The notes: generated from the letters alone by a model not told the origin. 64,000 bases of DNA from CAZSCF01 sp964605365 (GCA_964605365.1 CAZSCF010000001.1:1-64000), one strand, 5' to 3'. Shown: positions 1 through 8,338, counted from the first letter of the stretch. Numbers and translations are program-made.

Positions 1-2253
1 TTTAATGTTTTGGGCGGCAGAATTTTGGCCGAGGGAACATCTGAAGAACCGATTATTTTTACCGCCGAATCGAATGATGATACTTTCTTTATCAATTTTG
101 AAAATACTCCGGATTATGGCGGTCAGGATGTTTTACCATCCTTTTTTCGTTATGTGGAAATAAGCGGGGGCGGGCAATCAAACGAGGGCGGACCGATACA
201 ATCTTTTCATAAAAGTTCATTCTTTTTTTCTACGGCTCTGGCGGCGGAAGATGGCCGGGCAGTTTTTTATTATCAGGGGGGCAAAGCGCATTTTGAAAAT
301 TCGCGTTTTTACGATAATGCTTATGCGGATATTGAAGTAATGGCGGATAACGGGCAAGACAATCCGAATGATTATTTAGAGGTAATTAATTCAAATTTTG
401 AAGGAGATTCCGACCAATTTGCCTTGAGGTCGAATGACGATTGTTGGCGCTATTACAGCGATGAAGCCTGTGTGAGCAATATAATTTTACAGGACAATTG
501 GTACGGATCGCTGGGCGGACCGACTCAGGATGATTCCTTGACGCAAAAAGGCAAAAGGATAACCGGACAATACAATCTTTTGGGCTGGAAATTCAAGGCT
601 GTCATAGGCGATCCGGTTATCATTATCCCCGGCATTATGGGTTCGGCTGAAGTTTCCGGTGAGTGGAAAATCGATCCCATCACGCACGCTTATGATAATT
701 TAATCGAATCTCTGGCACGTAACGGTTATACTAAAGATAAAAGTCTTTTCGAATTCCCGTATGACTGGAGAAAAGAAAATTCAACGACAGCCGATTTTTT
801 GGAAGCGAAAATTATGGCGGTGAAAAATCAAACCAAGGTTTCCAAGGTGGATTTGGTGGCGCACAGTATGGGAGGGTTGATTGCGCGTTCATATATTGAA
901 AGAGCAAATGGCGAAAGCGATAATGTTGATCAGTTGGTAACTTTGGGTACGCCCCATCATGGAGCGCCACAAGCTTATCTTTATTGGGAGGCTGGCGAAG
1001 GCTTTTTTAATATCAAGGAAAAAATAATAAAGCATCATTTTACTCAGGAAGCCGAGCATAACGGATATGATAATCTATATGACTACATACGTGCCGAGGT
1101 TCCGTCAATCGCGGAACTTTTACCCGATTACAGTTATCTGATTGAAGCCGGGGACCAGTCGAGCAGAAATTATCCGGACAATTATCCGCGCAATGTTTTT
1201 TTGGAAGAATTGAATAAGGCGCAGAGCAAAGAGAGGCTAAGCCGAGTAAATTTTACGAATATTATCGGCGACACGGAAAATGAACAAAGTACTATTTCCG
1301 GCTTGCGACTGAAAGACAGCGAAGTGGCAGGAAAATGGGAAAACGGAATGCCGGAAAATTTTTATAATGATGATACAGACCAGGGGTTAAACTATTCCAA
1401 TGGCGACATGACCGTTCCGCTTTCCAGTGTTTCGGATATCGAATCTGATAAAACAATTACCGTAAAAGCGAGTCATAATGATTTACCGACAGCAGCGCAA
1501 TGTGAAGTTGTTCGGGAAGTGACCGGAGAGGATGAGTGTGATTACACGACCGTTTTCAATGTAACCAATATTTTTCTGATTAATGTTTTTTCTCCCGTGG
1601 ATATTCAGGTCGTGGCGCCGGACGGAAAGAGGGTCGGCAAGGATTTTTCTACCGGAGAAATTTTCAATGAGATAGACGGTGCTTATTATTCCGGCTATGA
1701 TACCGATTCGGAAGTCATAGCCGTTCCCAATCCGGAAGACGGGAAATATAAAATTTTGACGAAGGGCACCGGAAACGGAGATTATCGTATAGAAACATCA
1801 AAAATAATTGGAAATGATGAAAATGGCGCGGAATCTTCAACCGAAGTTTCGGAATCTATCGAGGGACGAGCCCAGTCAGGCAAAAGTGAAGAAAAAATAG
1901 CGACGTTGAACGGAGAAAGTATCAAGATTTCGTCCGCAGTCGATATCAATTCGTTGCTTTTGGATACAAAAAAATATTCCAATCGCAATTTGATCAGGAC
2001 AAAATCGGGAGCTAAAGAAATTTTAAGTTCACTCAAATACATAAAACAACAGGAGGATAAAATAACTGCTGCAAATGCCAAGACGATGGATGAAGATAAA
2101 AAGCAAAAGGAATTGGATTTTTTAAATAAAAATTTCAATCGTCGGGTGGATGTTTTGCTAAAATATTTAAACAAATCGAACAAAGTAAAAATATTGGATG
2201 TTTCCATTCGGGATACTTTTTTGAGCGACATTGAATCTCTGAAAAAAACCTAA
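1..2253 (+). CDS. Secreted beta-helix / LCAT-like lipase (5' partial)
   Basis: The frame is open from base 1, so the N-terminus lies outside the window; a TTG at 10 is only the first in-window start codon. The first ~200 residues resemble right-handed beta-helix repeats (short Gly/Asn-rich strands). From ~200 an alpha/beta-hydrolase of the lecithin:cholesterol acyltransferase/lipase type follows: 'PVIIIPGIMGS' as oxyanion region, nucleophile elbow AHSMGG with the Ser codon at 865-867, a candidate acid in NGDMTVPL and a candidate His in KASHNDLP. The last ~120 residues are charged and probably coiled coil. Likely an extracellular or surface lipase/esterase; substrate unknown. No membrane segment is visible in the part present. 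Confidence 0.75.
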   Translation, partial: FNVLGGRILAEGTSEEPIIFTAESNDDTFFINFENTPDYGGQDVLPSFFRYVEISGGGQSNEGGPIQSFHKSSFFFSTALAAEDGRAVFYYQGGKAHFENSRFYDNAYADIEVMADNGQDNPNDYLEVINSNFEGDSDQFALRSNDDCWRYYSDEACVSNIILQDNWYGSLGGPTQDDSLTQKGKRITGQYNLLGWKFKAVIGDPVIIIPGIMGSAEVSGEWKIDPITHAYDNLIESLARNGYTKDKSLFEFPYDWRKENSTTADFLEAKIMAVKNQTKVSKVDLVAHSMGGLIARSYIERANGESDNVDQLVTLGTPHHGAPQAYLYWEAGEGFFNIKEKIIKHHFTQEAEHNGYDNLYDYIRAEVPSIAELLPDYSYLIEAGDQSSRNYPDNYPRNVFLEELNKAQSKERLSRVNFTNIIGDTENEQSTISGLRLKDSEVAGKWENGMPENFYNDDTDQGLNYSNGDMTVPLSSVSDIESDKTITVKASHNDLPTAAQCEVVREVTGEDECDYTTVFNVTNIFLINVFSPVDIQVVAPDGKRVGKDFSTGEIFNEIDGAYYSGYDTDSEVIAVPNPEDGKYKILTKGTGNGDYRIETSKIIGNDENGAESSTEVSESIEGRAQSGKSEEKIATLNGESIKISSAVDINSLLLDTKKYSNRNLIRTKSGAKEILSSLKYIKQQEDKITAANAKTMDEDKKQKELDFLNKNFNRRVDVLLKYLNKSNKVKILDVSIRDTFLSDIESLKKT

Positions 2254-2263
2254 GGTCCTCTTT

Positions 2264-2298
2264 AAGCCAATCAGTGGCTTGTTTATGCCATTTTTTGA
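2264..2298 (+). terminator. Possible terminator after lipase gene
   Basis: A 6-bp stem (AAGCCA at 2264-2269, TGGCTT at 2275-2280) with a 5-nt loop follows the stop codon by 10 nt. The T-run (2291-2296) comes ~10 nt after the stem, so it is a weak rho-independent terminator at best. Confidence 0.35.
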
Positions 2299-2301
2299 CC
2301 G

Positions 2302-2330
2302 TTGACACGTTTTCTCAATTTTGATACCAT
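2302..2330 (+). promoter_or_regulatory. Sigma70-type promoter for the lysozyme-like gene
   Basis: A perfect -35 box TTGACA (2302-2307) is followed after 17 nt by TACCAT (2325-2330; 4 of 6 matches to TATAAT), 45 nt upstream of the next start codon. Confidence 0.5.
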
Positions 2331-2375
2331 AGAATATGTTGCCTTGAAGCACAATCTCAAAAGGGGCGTAAATCA

Positions 2376-3089
2376 ATGGATGACTATTTTCTGGAGAATC
2401 TGCAAAGATGGAGGAGCAGATTAGAGGGGGCACCAATAAAGCAAAAAAAGAATATAATCTTGGTTTTGTTTATTCTCATACTTTGTATGGGTCTATTTTT
2501 TTGTCTCTTTTTTGATCTTGACGCACAGGCTAAAAATATTCCTAATGAAAAAGTTTTACTTAGAGAAATCGATCCTCTGAATAAAATTGGCAAGGGATTG
2601 GTTCCTGATGACATGAAGTGTCAAAGACAAAACAGCATTTGCGATGAAATAAAAAATCAAAAAAATAAAAATCAACAAAGCAGGGAAAAAGCACTGGCCG
2701 AAAAGCTGGTAGCCGGACATCCGATAGAAAAAATGCTTTCTTTTATTTATCAAGAGGATAAGAAAGTTGCCGCTTATCTTGTGGCAATTGGAAACAAGGA
2801 GAGTAAATGGGGAACATATTCTCCGCAAAAAGAAGGTCGCGATTGTTATAATTACTGGGGCTATCGCGGAAGTTATAACCAAACTGATTCCGGTTATTCG
2901 TGTTTTGATTCGCCGGAACAAGCCGTGAAGGAAGTGGGAGGAAGAATAGAAAGGCTCCTGGCTCAAAACATTGATACGCCTTCCGAAATGGTAGTTTGGA
3001 AATGCGGATCTGATTGTTCCTGGGATAATCCGGCAGCGGTCAATAAATGGATAGCAGATGTAGATTATTATTATCGAAAATTAAATTAA
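2376..3089 (+). CDS. Membrane-anchored lysozyme/glucosaminidase-like protein
   Basis: 237 aa. A cytoplasmic N-terminus of ~25 residues precedes one transmembrane segment (~27-47, ILVLFILILCMGLFFCLFF), then a Lys-rich linker and a C-terminal domain (~120-237). That domain contains AIGNKESKWG, with a Glu placed as in lysozyme-fold and glucosaminidase enzymes, plus NYWGYRG and paired Cys residues (DCYNY, YSCFD, KCGSDCSW) that suggest disulphides outside the membrane. Probably a peptidoglycan-cleaving enzyme tethered to the cell surface; family assignment is by pattern only. The ATG has AAGGGGCG upstream, and the gene has its own promoter. Confidence 0.6.
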   Translation: MDDYFLENLQRWRSRLEGAPIKQKKNIILVLFILILCMGLFFCLFFDLDAQAKNIPNEKVLLREIDPLNKIGKGLVPDDMKCQRQNSICDEIKNQKNKNQQSREKALAEKLVAGHPIEKMLSFIYQEDKKVAAYLVAIGNKESKWGTYSPQKEGRDCYNYWGYRGSYNQTDSGYSCFDSPEQAVKEVGGRIERLLAQNIDTPSEMVVWKCGSDCSWDNPAAVNKWIADVDYYYRKLN

Positions 3090-3150
3090 AAAACTTCTCA
3101 TATTTTTCAATGAAGACCTGTTTTGTTATTATGCAAAAAGACGGATCACG

Positions 3151-3159
3151 TGTTATAAT
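3151..3159 (+). promoter_or_regulatory. Extended -10 promoter of the 49-aa gene
   Basis: TGTTATAAT is a perfect extended -10 element (TGn-TATAAT), 34 nt before the ATG at 3193. No good -35 box lies at 17 nt, which is usual for extended -10 promoters. Confidence 0.5.
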
Positions 3160-3192
3160 TATCGATAAGAAAAAAGGAGAGGAGGGATTGAA

Positions 3193-3342
3193 ATGTCAGC
3201 ATTGCAAATTTGGGGGATATTTGCAGCCTGGGATTTTACCGAGAGATCGGTAGCGGACGTAAGAAAGTTCAATCCCATCATGGGAGTGGCGTATGACATA
3301 TGGATTGGAAATATATGTTTTTACGTCAAAATCTTGAGATAA
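3193..3342 (+). CDS. Small hypothetical protein, 49 aa
   Basis: This short ORF has all expression signals: an extended -10 box at 3151-3159, a strong purine-rich ribosome-binding region (AAAGGAGAGGAGGG at 3174-3187) six nt from the ATG, and an intrinsic terminator starting 16 nt after the stop. The product starts MSALQIWGIF, contains FTERSVADVRK in the middle and a hydrophobic aromatic C-terminal third (VAYDIWIGNICFYVKIL). I do not recognise it. It may be a small membrane-associated peptide or an RNA whose ORF is secondary. The longer overlapping frame at 3047-3253 lacks such signals. Confidence 0.55.
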   Translation: MSALQIWGIFAAWDFTERSVADVRKFNPIMGVAYDIWIGNICFYVKILR

Positions 3343-3357
3343 AAAGAATTTTATAAG

Positions 3358-3406
3358 AACCCGCAAAAATCAAACGTTTGGTTTGAAAGTAAGCGGGTTT
3401 TTATTT
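3358..3406 (+). terminator. Intrinsic terminator of the 49-aa gene
   Basis: AACCCGC (3358-3364) pairs with GCGGGTT (3393-3399), and an inner TCAAAC/GTTTGA stem extends the hairpin; a T-rich tail follows. Confidence 0.8.
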
Positions 3407-3440
3407 AGCTTTTTTGGTGTAAATAGTGTAAAATGAGGCT

Positions 3441-4676
3441 ATGAATAATAAATTTCCAAAAGATTTTTTGTGGGGAGTAGCCACAGCCTCCTATCAGATC
3501 GAAGGAGATAATAGCAACAGCGATTGGTGGAAATGGGAGCAGAGAGGAAAAACCAAGCATAAATCAGGCAAAGCTTGCGATTATTGGAACAGATGGAAAA
3601 GTGATCATGAATTGCTTTCTGAATTGGGAGTTAATACTTTTCGTTTGTCTTTGGAGTGGTCGCGCATTGAACCAGAAGAGGGGATTTTTTCAGAAGAAGT
3701 CCTCGATAAATACAGGGAAATTTTGCTTGATTTAAAAAATAGGGGAATAAAAACGCAAGTTACTTTGTGGCACTGGACCAGTCCGGTTTGGTTTCAAAAA
3801 AAATACGGGTTTCACAAAAAAACTTCAATAAAAATATTCCGCAGATATGCGGAAAAAATTGTCAGAGAACTCGGTGATCTTATCGATATTTTTGTTACTT
3901 TTAACGAACCCATGGTGCCGTTGGGTATGGGATATCTGGCCGGTTCCTTTCCGCCCGGATTCAAAAATCCGTTTAAATTTTTAAGAGCCGTCAGGTATGT
4001 TGCAATAGCGCATAAGGAAGTCTACAAAATAATTCATGAAATAAAGCCGCAGGCAGAAGTCGGCATAACCTATCTTTATAACTGGTATGAATCGGAAGGA
4101 TTCGGAGTTCTATTGAATGCGATCAACAAAGTGGCGCAATGGTATCGGATAGATTTGTTGGGTAAAAAAATAAAAGATTTTCAGGATTATGTCGGAATTG
4201 ATTATTATCGTTTGGGCAAGATAAAATTTGATTGGAAAAACATCAAAATGGATGCTCGCAATCAAGTATATTTCGGATTTACAATCGAAGAGGATGGAAA
4301 AAATGCAATGAAATGGATATCTTATCCGGAAGGCATATATTTTGTGCTTAAAGAGGCTGGCGAAAAATTTAAATTGCCGATCTTTATCACTGAAAACGGA
4401 ATTCCTACTGGTCCGAATATTGATGATGAAGAAAGAATAAAGTTTATTCAAGAACATCTGCATTATGTTAAAAAAGCCTTAGATAAAGGCATAAATGTGA
4501 AGGGCTACAATTATTGGTCTCTTTTGGATAATTATGAATGGCTATACGGCTATGAACCGCGCTTTGGGCTGGTAGAGATTGATTATAAAACATTGGAACG
4601 CAAACCGAGGAAAAGTTTTTATTTTTATAAGGAAATAATCAAAGAAAACCTAAAAGGACTTACACGTTTGTCTTGA
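3441..4676 (+). CDS. Glycoside hydrolase family 1 (beta-glucosidase-like)
   Basis: 411 aa, near the usual 430-450 for GH1. It starts with the family signature FPKDFLWGVATASYQIEG. The acid/base glutamate lies in TFNEP (Glu156) and the nucleophile in ITENG (Glu318), so both catalytic residues of a retaining beta-glycosidase are present. WSLLDNYEW near the end is the typical aglycone/substrate-binding segment. No signal peptide is seen, so it is probably cytoplasmic and hydrolyses beta-linked disaccharides or phospho-disaccharides; the sugar specificity cannot be read here. It stands alone, with a terminator upstream. Confidence 0.9.
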   Translation: MNNKFPKDFLWGVATASYQIEGDNSNSDWWKWEQRGKTKHKSGKACDYWNRWKSDHELLSELGVNTFRLSLEWSRIEPEEGIFSEEVLDKYREILLDLKNRGIKTQVTLWHWTSPVWFQKKYGFHKKTSIKIFRRYAEKIVRELGDLIDIFVTFNEPMVPLGMGYLAGSFPPGFKNPFKFLRAVRYVAIAHKEVYKIIHEIKPQAEVGITYLYNWYESEGFGVLLNAINKVAQWYRIDLLGKKIKDFQDYVGIDYYRLGKIKFDWKNIKMDARNQVYFGFTIEEDGKNAMKWISYPEGIYFVLKEAGEKFKLPIFITENGIPTGPNIDDEERIKFIQEHLHYVKKALDKGINVKGYNYWSLLDNYEWLYGYEPRFGLVEIDYKTLERKPRKSFYFYKEIIKENLKGLTRLS

Positions 4677-4814
4677 ATTCTTATATGAAGTTGCTATGAT
4701 TCAAAATAGTTTTTTGCCGGTCTACTGTAATTTATTGAAATTTCATTAGCAGGTCAATTTGTCGATAATTCTGCGGCAAACGTGTAAATCTTATTTAAAC
4801 CAATTATGTTATAT

Positions 4815-4914
4815 NNNNNNNNNNNNNNNNNNNNNNNNNNNNNNNNNNNNNNNNNNNNNNNNNNNNNNNNNNNNNNNNNNNNNNNNNNNNNNNNNNNNNN
4901 NNNNNNNNNNNNNN
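4815..4914. other. Assembly gap (100 N)
   Basis: Exactly 100 N. The two flanks are not duplicates of each other, so this gap hides real sequence of unknown length. The ~140 nt before it hold no gene; a 9-bp inverted repeat (ACACGTTTG at 4661-4669 and CAAACGTGT at about 4779-4787) is the only structure seen. Confidence 0.95.
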
Positions 4915-5025
4915 TTTAAATTCCCATCTATTTTTCAGGAAAAAACAGATCGGAAAAATATTTTTCACAAATCGTTGGCTATTTGCGTTATTGTGGTCGG
5001 CATAGTTTTGATTTCGGTAAAATAA
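4915..5025 (+). CDS. C-terminal fragment of a small membrane protein
   Basis: The frame open out of the gap encodes ~36 residues, starting FKFPSIFQEKTDRK and ending in one hydrophobic segment (SLAICVIVVGIVLISVK), as in small single-pass proteins. The start is lost in the gap. No family is recognised and the frame could be chance. Confidence 0.3.
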   Translation, partial: FKFPSIFQEKTDRKNIFHKSLAICVIVVGIVLISVK

Positions 5026-5071
5026 TTTTTTTAGCAAAAAGTAGATTTGTAATTATTTTTTATTTCGACAC

Positions 5072-5098
5072 GTTTTTATTCCCAGCGTGAATAAAAAC
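5072..5098. repeat. Perfect 10-bp hairpin in intergenic region
   Basis: GTTTTTATTC (5072-5081) and GAATAAAAAC (5089-5098) are exact inverted copies around a 7-nt loop. A second weaker hairpin (ATTGTCC near 5104, GGACAAT near 5150) follows. This 230-nt stretch before the next gene has no other feature. Confidence 0.5.
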
Positions 5099-5258
5099 TC
5101 AGAATTGTCCTCGCTCTTTGAGTCTTATCGGCGCAAAACCCTGCCCGCTCGGACAATAATGGTCAAAATAAAAAATAATTACAAAACCATCAGGGCAAAC
5201 ATAAAATATAAATAAAAAATTCGTTATCTTAATAATTATAAAAAATAAAATAAAAATA

Positions 5259-6275
5259 ATGCGTATATTAAAAAAAATATTAAAGATAGCAGGCTGGATT
5301 ATTATATTTGTGGTCATTTCAATTGCGTTGCTTTTGGCATATTTTAATTTTCCTGTCGATAAGATGAATAATGATGCCCAATTGGGTGTGACTTTTTCTT
5401 ATCGCTATGCGCAAGATATCGGGCTCGACTGGAAGGAAGCTTTTATTGCCACGCTGGATGATTTGGGCGCCAGAAAAATCAGAATTCCCGTATATTGGGA
5501 CTTGGTTGAAAATGAAAAGGGAAAATATGATTTTACAGCTGTTGATTGGCAGCTGAACGAAGCGGCCAAAAGAAATGCGGAAATTATTCTAGTGATCGGA
5601 CAAAAAGTTCCGCGTTGGCCGGAATGTGCCATTCCCGAATGGGCCGGAAAAAATGATCAGCTAAGAAAAAAAGAATTATTACGTTTTATCGATGTGGCGG
5701 TGGAGCGATACAAAAATCGTCCGGAAATAAAATTTTGGCAAGTGGAAAATGAGCCGTTTTTGAAATTTGGAATATGTCCGAAACTCGATACCGATTTGTT
5801 GGATATGGAAATTGCCTTGGTTCGATCCAAGGACCCAACCAGAAAGATTATCGTGACTGACAGCGGAGAACTGAGTCTTTGGGTTTCGGCAGCCAAAAGG
5901 GCGGATGTTTTTGGTACGACCATGTATCGTTATGTTTGGAATAAAAATATAGGATATTATGACTATCCAATCGGACCAAGATTCTTTCATTTCAAATATT
6001 GGTTAGCCAGAATATTTACCGGACAGAAAAATGATATCGTAATCGAATTACAGGGCGAGCCTTGGATAATGGGATGGACAACCAGCGCTCCCCTGGAACA
6101 ACAATTTGCCTCAATGAATAAAACTCGATTGGTGGATAATATTAATTTTGCTAAAAAAGTAGGCTTTCCTGAAATATATGTTTGGGGAGTTGAATGGTGG
6201 TATTGGGTAAAAGTAAATCAAAATAATCCTGAAATTTGGGAAGCTGCCAAGGAGGAATTTGCAAAAAATAAATAA
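5259..6275 (+). CDS. Membrane-anchored TIM-barrel glycoside hydrolase-like protein
   Basis: 338 aa. One N-terminal transmembrane helix (~10-30, IAGWIIIFVVISIALLLAYF) anchors a barrel domain outside the membrane. Motifs fit clan GH-A retaining hydrolases: KIRIPVYWDLVE at beta-2, the acid/base in WQVENEPF (beta-4), and a candidate nucleophile Glu in IELQGEPW (beta-7). It resembles the GH5/GH39/GH42-like set; the exact family is not clear. Likely role: cell-surface glycan trimming or scavenging. The ATG has only weak upstream signals. Confidence 0.65.
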   Translation: MRILKKILKIAGWIIIFVVISIALLLAYFNFPVDKMNNDAQLGVTFSYRYAQDIGLDWKEAFIATLDDLGARKIRIPVYWDLVENEKGKYDFTAVDWQLNEAAKRNAEIILVIGQKVPRWPECAIPEWAGKNDQLRKKELLRFIDVAVERYKNRPEIKFWQVENEPFLKFGICPKLDTDLLDMEIALVRSKDPTRKIIVTDSGELSLWVSAAKRADVFGTTMYRYVWNKNIGYYDYPIGPRFFHFKYWLARIFTGQKNDIVIELQGEPWIMGWTTSAPLEQQFASMNKTRLVDNINFAKKVGFPEIYVWGVEWWYWVKVNQNNPEIWEAAKEEFAKNK

Positions 6276-6322
6276 ATTCCTAATTACATATCGTTTTTTT
6301 AAATGTTGCTTGTTTTTAAATA

Positions 6323-7117
6323 ATGTTTGGAAAATATTTTAAAATTTTTGTCTTGGTAATTCTGTTGATAATGTTTGGTTTTTTTGTTTTTTTGAAAAAA
6401 GAAAGCAAAACGGAAAATACGGATATGAAGGAAGTTTCGAGTGTACGAAATGAAGATGAGACAATAGTCGAAATGGAAAAAAATGATACGAAGAATAATT
6501 TGAAGGGAAATGAAGAATCAGATCGACAAGAGAACATCCCGGATAGTTTTTTGATTGATGTGCCGTTTACGTCGCAGGCGCCATTTGGCAAGTGGGACGA
6601 AATGCACGAAGAGGCTTGTGAAGAAGCCTCCGTTATTATGGTTAAATATTTTTTGGATAAAAAAAATCTTTTACCGCAAATCGCTGAAGATGAAATTAAA
6701 AATTTGGTGAAATTTCAAATCAAAAATTATGGCGACTATAAGGATGGCAATGCGGAGCAAACAGCAAAATTGTATTCTGATTTTTATGGCCATCCACGAA
6801 ATGGGTTGAAGATGAAAGTGATTTATGATTTCAATAAGGATGATTTAAAAAAATATTTATCTCGAGGCAATCCTATTATTGTTCCGGCTGCCGGAAGGTT
6901 ATTGGGCAATCCGAATTTTACTGCGCCCGGACCGCTTTATCATAATTTGGTTTTAATCGGCTATGAAGGAAATAATATAATTACCAACGATCCTGGGACA
7001 AAAAGGGGGGAGAGATATAAATATGATATAAATACGCTTTTTAATGCTATCCATGATTTTACAGGCAAAAAAAAGGATATCGAAAAAGGAAGAAAAGCGA
7101 TGATTGTTTTGGAATGA
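6323..7117 (+). CDS. Membrane-anchored C39-like (papain-fold) peptidase
   Basis: 264 aa. A TM helix at ~5-24 is followed by an acidic, low-complexity linker (to ~72) and a peptidase_C39_2-type domain: IDVPFTSQAPFGKWDE then EEACEEAS, which supplies the catalytic Cys, and LYHNLVLIGYEGNNIITNDPG, which supplies the His and the following Asp/Asn. The family cleaves peptides or acts on cell-wall peptides outside the membrane. It follows the GH gene by 47 nt on the same strand and is part of the run of envelope enzymes. Confidence 0.75.
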   Translation: MFGKYFKIFVLVILLIMFGFFVFLKKESKTENTDMKEVSSVRNEDETIVEMEKNDTKNNLKGNEESDRQENIPDSFLIDVPFTSQAPFGKWDEMHEEACEEASVIMVKYFLDKKNLLPQIAEDEIKNLVKFQIKNYGDYKDGNAEQTAKLYSDFYGHPRNGLKMKVIYDFNKDDLKKYLSRGNPIIVPAAGRLLGNPNFTAPGPLYHNLVLIGYEGNNIITNDPGTKRGERYKYDINTLFNAIHDFTGKKKDIEKGRKAMIVLE

Positions 7118-7193
7118 TGCATAATTGTGGTAAAATACGGTTGTTGCCAATCGATATTTGCGTTATTAGGATTTCATAAGTTAATTAAAATGT

Positions 7194-7376
7194 ATGGTCA
7201 TTTATATTAGTTTAATCATAATCTTTGTTTTTCTGGTATATTTTTTTATAGATATGCTTGCAACCGGAAATTTTAATAAGTTTTTAGATAAATGGTTGCG
7301 TAAAGTTCTTTGGATTTGGTTGCCTATTTACGGACTCTTTCGTCTTTCCAAGGAGGTTTTCGGAAAGAAAAAATAA
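7194..7376 (+). CDS. Small membrane protein, 60 aa
   Basis: One strongly hydrophobic segment (~2-24) is followed by a basic, amphipathic, Trp-rich stretch (FLDKWLRKVLWIWLPIYGLFRL) ending KKK. A small inner-membrane protein of unknown function. The upstream ATG at 7190 is out of frame and stops after six codons, so 7194 is the start. Confidence 0.5.
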   Translation: MVIYISLIIIFVFLVYFFIDMLATGNFNKFLDKWLRKVLWIWLPIYGLFRLSKEVFGKKK

Positions 7377-7424
7377 CTTACCGGTTTGTTTGTTGCTTGG
7401 ATATAACAAAAAAATGGAACTTTG

Positions 7425-7440
7425 CTGAGCTAACGCTCAG
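7425..7440. repeat. 6-bp hairpin
   Basis: CTGAGC-TAAC-GCTCAG is a perfect short hairpin 50 nt after the preceding stop. There is no T-run; its role is unknown. Confidence 0.3.
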
Positions 7441-7465
7441 GGTATTTACTTAAGATCAAATAAAA

Positions 7466-7498
7466 AAACATCCCCATTTTCTTCGGGATGTTTTTTTG
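7466..7498. terminator. Bidirectional terminator between convergent genes
   Basis: AACATCCC (7467-7474) and GGGATGTT (7485-7492) form a stem with A-tract on the left and T-tract on the right, so it works for the 60-aa gene on plus and for the infC-rpmI-rplT transcript on minus. Confidence 0.8.
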
Positions 7499-7516
7499 AA
7501 GAGTTTTGGTTATTTT

Positions 7517-7601
7517 ACCCCTACACCAAAATTTTTATAAAAATAAGGAGTAATAAATAGAATATGCAAATACAGCAAATGCTATATTTTGGTGTTGGGG
7601 T
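7517..7601 (-). repeat. 16-bp inverted repeat spanning the rplT stop codon
   Basis: 7517-7532 and 7586-7601 are inverted copies with one mismatch; the right arm is the last coding part of rplT (Pro-Asn-Thr-Lys). The two arms enclose ~53 nt, so the 3' end of the rplT message could fold back on itself ahead of the terminator. Confidence 0.5.
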
Positions 7602-7941
7602 TAATTTTTTCCATAAATTTTGCAAATGTTTCCGGATTTTCCATGGCCATCTGGGAAAGAACCTTGCGATCAATTTCAATTTTTTTGTCAGTCATGATTT
7701 TTATAAGTTGACTGTATTTTATTCCAAAATTTCGTACTGCAATATTGAGTCGCGTAATCCAAAGTCTTCTCATCGTTCTTTTTTTGGTTCTTCTGTCCCG
7801 AAAAGCATATGAGCCGGCCTTAATTACTGCCTGCTTGGCAGTTCGATAAAGATTTTTTCTCTTCCAGCGATAGCCCTTGGCATCTTCCAGTAAATTTTTT
7901 CTTCTTTTTGCAGCGGCAACCCCGCGTTTAATTCTTGTCAT
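7582..7941 (-). CDS. rplT: Large ribosomal subunit protein bL20
   Basis: 119 aa, full length. The N-terminus MTRIKRGVAAAKRRKNLLEDAKGY is the basic 23S rRNA-binding tail, and RDRRTKKRTMRRLWITRLN is the family signature. bL20 is needed early in 50S assembly and in many bacteria represses its own operon. Here it is the last gene after infC and rpmI on the minus strand, the standard order. It is separated from rpmI by ~100 nt containing a palindromic repeat. Confidence 0.97.
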   Translation of the reverse strand: MTRIKRGVAAAKRRKNLLEDAKGYRWKRKNLYRTAKQAVIKAGSYAFRDRRTKKRTMRRLWITRLNIAVRNFGIKYSQLIKIMTDKKIEIDRKVLSQMAMENPETFAKFMEKINPNTKI

Positions 7942-7945
7942 AATA

Positions 7946-8041
7946 TTAAATGGTTAAATTGTTAAATGGCTAAATGGCTGTCTTTGCAAATTTTTAACAA
8001 TTTAACCTGCCTGCCGGCAGGCAAAAGACAATTTAGCAATT
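7946..8041. repeat. TTTAAC-type palindromic spacer with embedded 18-bp CCTGCC palindrome
   Basis: The rplT-rpmI gap is made of inverted words (TTAAATGGTTAAATTGTTAAATGG on one side, AACAATTTAA on the other). An almost complete copy of the 20-bp palindrome (CCTGCCTGCCGGCAGGCA) sits at 8005-8022. Confidence 0.7.
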
Positions 8042-8045
8042 AGAT

Positions 8046-8246
8046 TTAAGCGTAAGGCAAACCTCTTTTCAGATAGTTGGCTTCGTCAGACTTAAAAAGT
8101 CTGATTTCGCTTTTTTTTTCTCTTCCGGTATTTCCGGTTTCTTTGGAATTATAATGATTCTGACCGCATTTTCTGCGAATAACTTTCTTTTTTTTGGTAA
8201 TTTTTACTTTCTTGGCGGCAGCTTTTTTAGTTTTTAGCTTTGGCAT
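8046..8246 (-). CDS. rpmI: Large ribosomal subunit protein bL35
   Basis: 66 aa, normal length. MPKLKTKKAAAKKVKIT matches the bL35 N-terminus and the C-terminus ends in the family's (K)RGLPYA pattern. It lies between infC and rplT. The protein is almost entirely basic, as expected for an rRNA-binding subunit of the 50S. Confidence 0.95.
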   Translation of the reverse strand: MPKLKTKKAAAKKVKITKKKKVIRRKCGQNHYNSKETGNTGREKKSEIRLFKSDEANYLKRGLPYA

Positions 8247-8251
8247 ATAAA

Positions 8252-8338
8252 TTAAATTGTTGCATTGTTAAATTGTTGCATTGTTCTATTATTGTATAAA
8301 TTTTTTAAACAATGAAACAAGAAAGCGATGCAACAACG
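8252..8338. repeat. Palindromic AT-rich spacer (GCATTGTTAAATTGTT type)
   Basis: Between infC and rpmI, TTGTTGCATTGTT words on the left are mirrored by AACAATG...GATGCAACAACG on the right (8311-8338), forming a long imperfect hairpin of the same style as the other AT-rich spacers. Confidence 0.55.

Noticed and set aside
1782..2231. Minus-strand 149-aa ORF
   Set aside because: Shadow of the lipase coiled-coil region; Ser/Phe-rich as expected from reverse Glu/Lys codons.
3047..3253. 68-aa ORF overlapping the 49-aa gene
   Set aside because: Overlaps the lysozyme-like gene end and lacks an RBS; the 3193 frame has all signals.
7564..7812. Plus-strand 82-aa ORF
   Set aside because: Antisense to rplT, without homology or ribosome-binding site.
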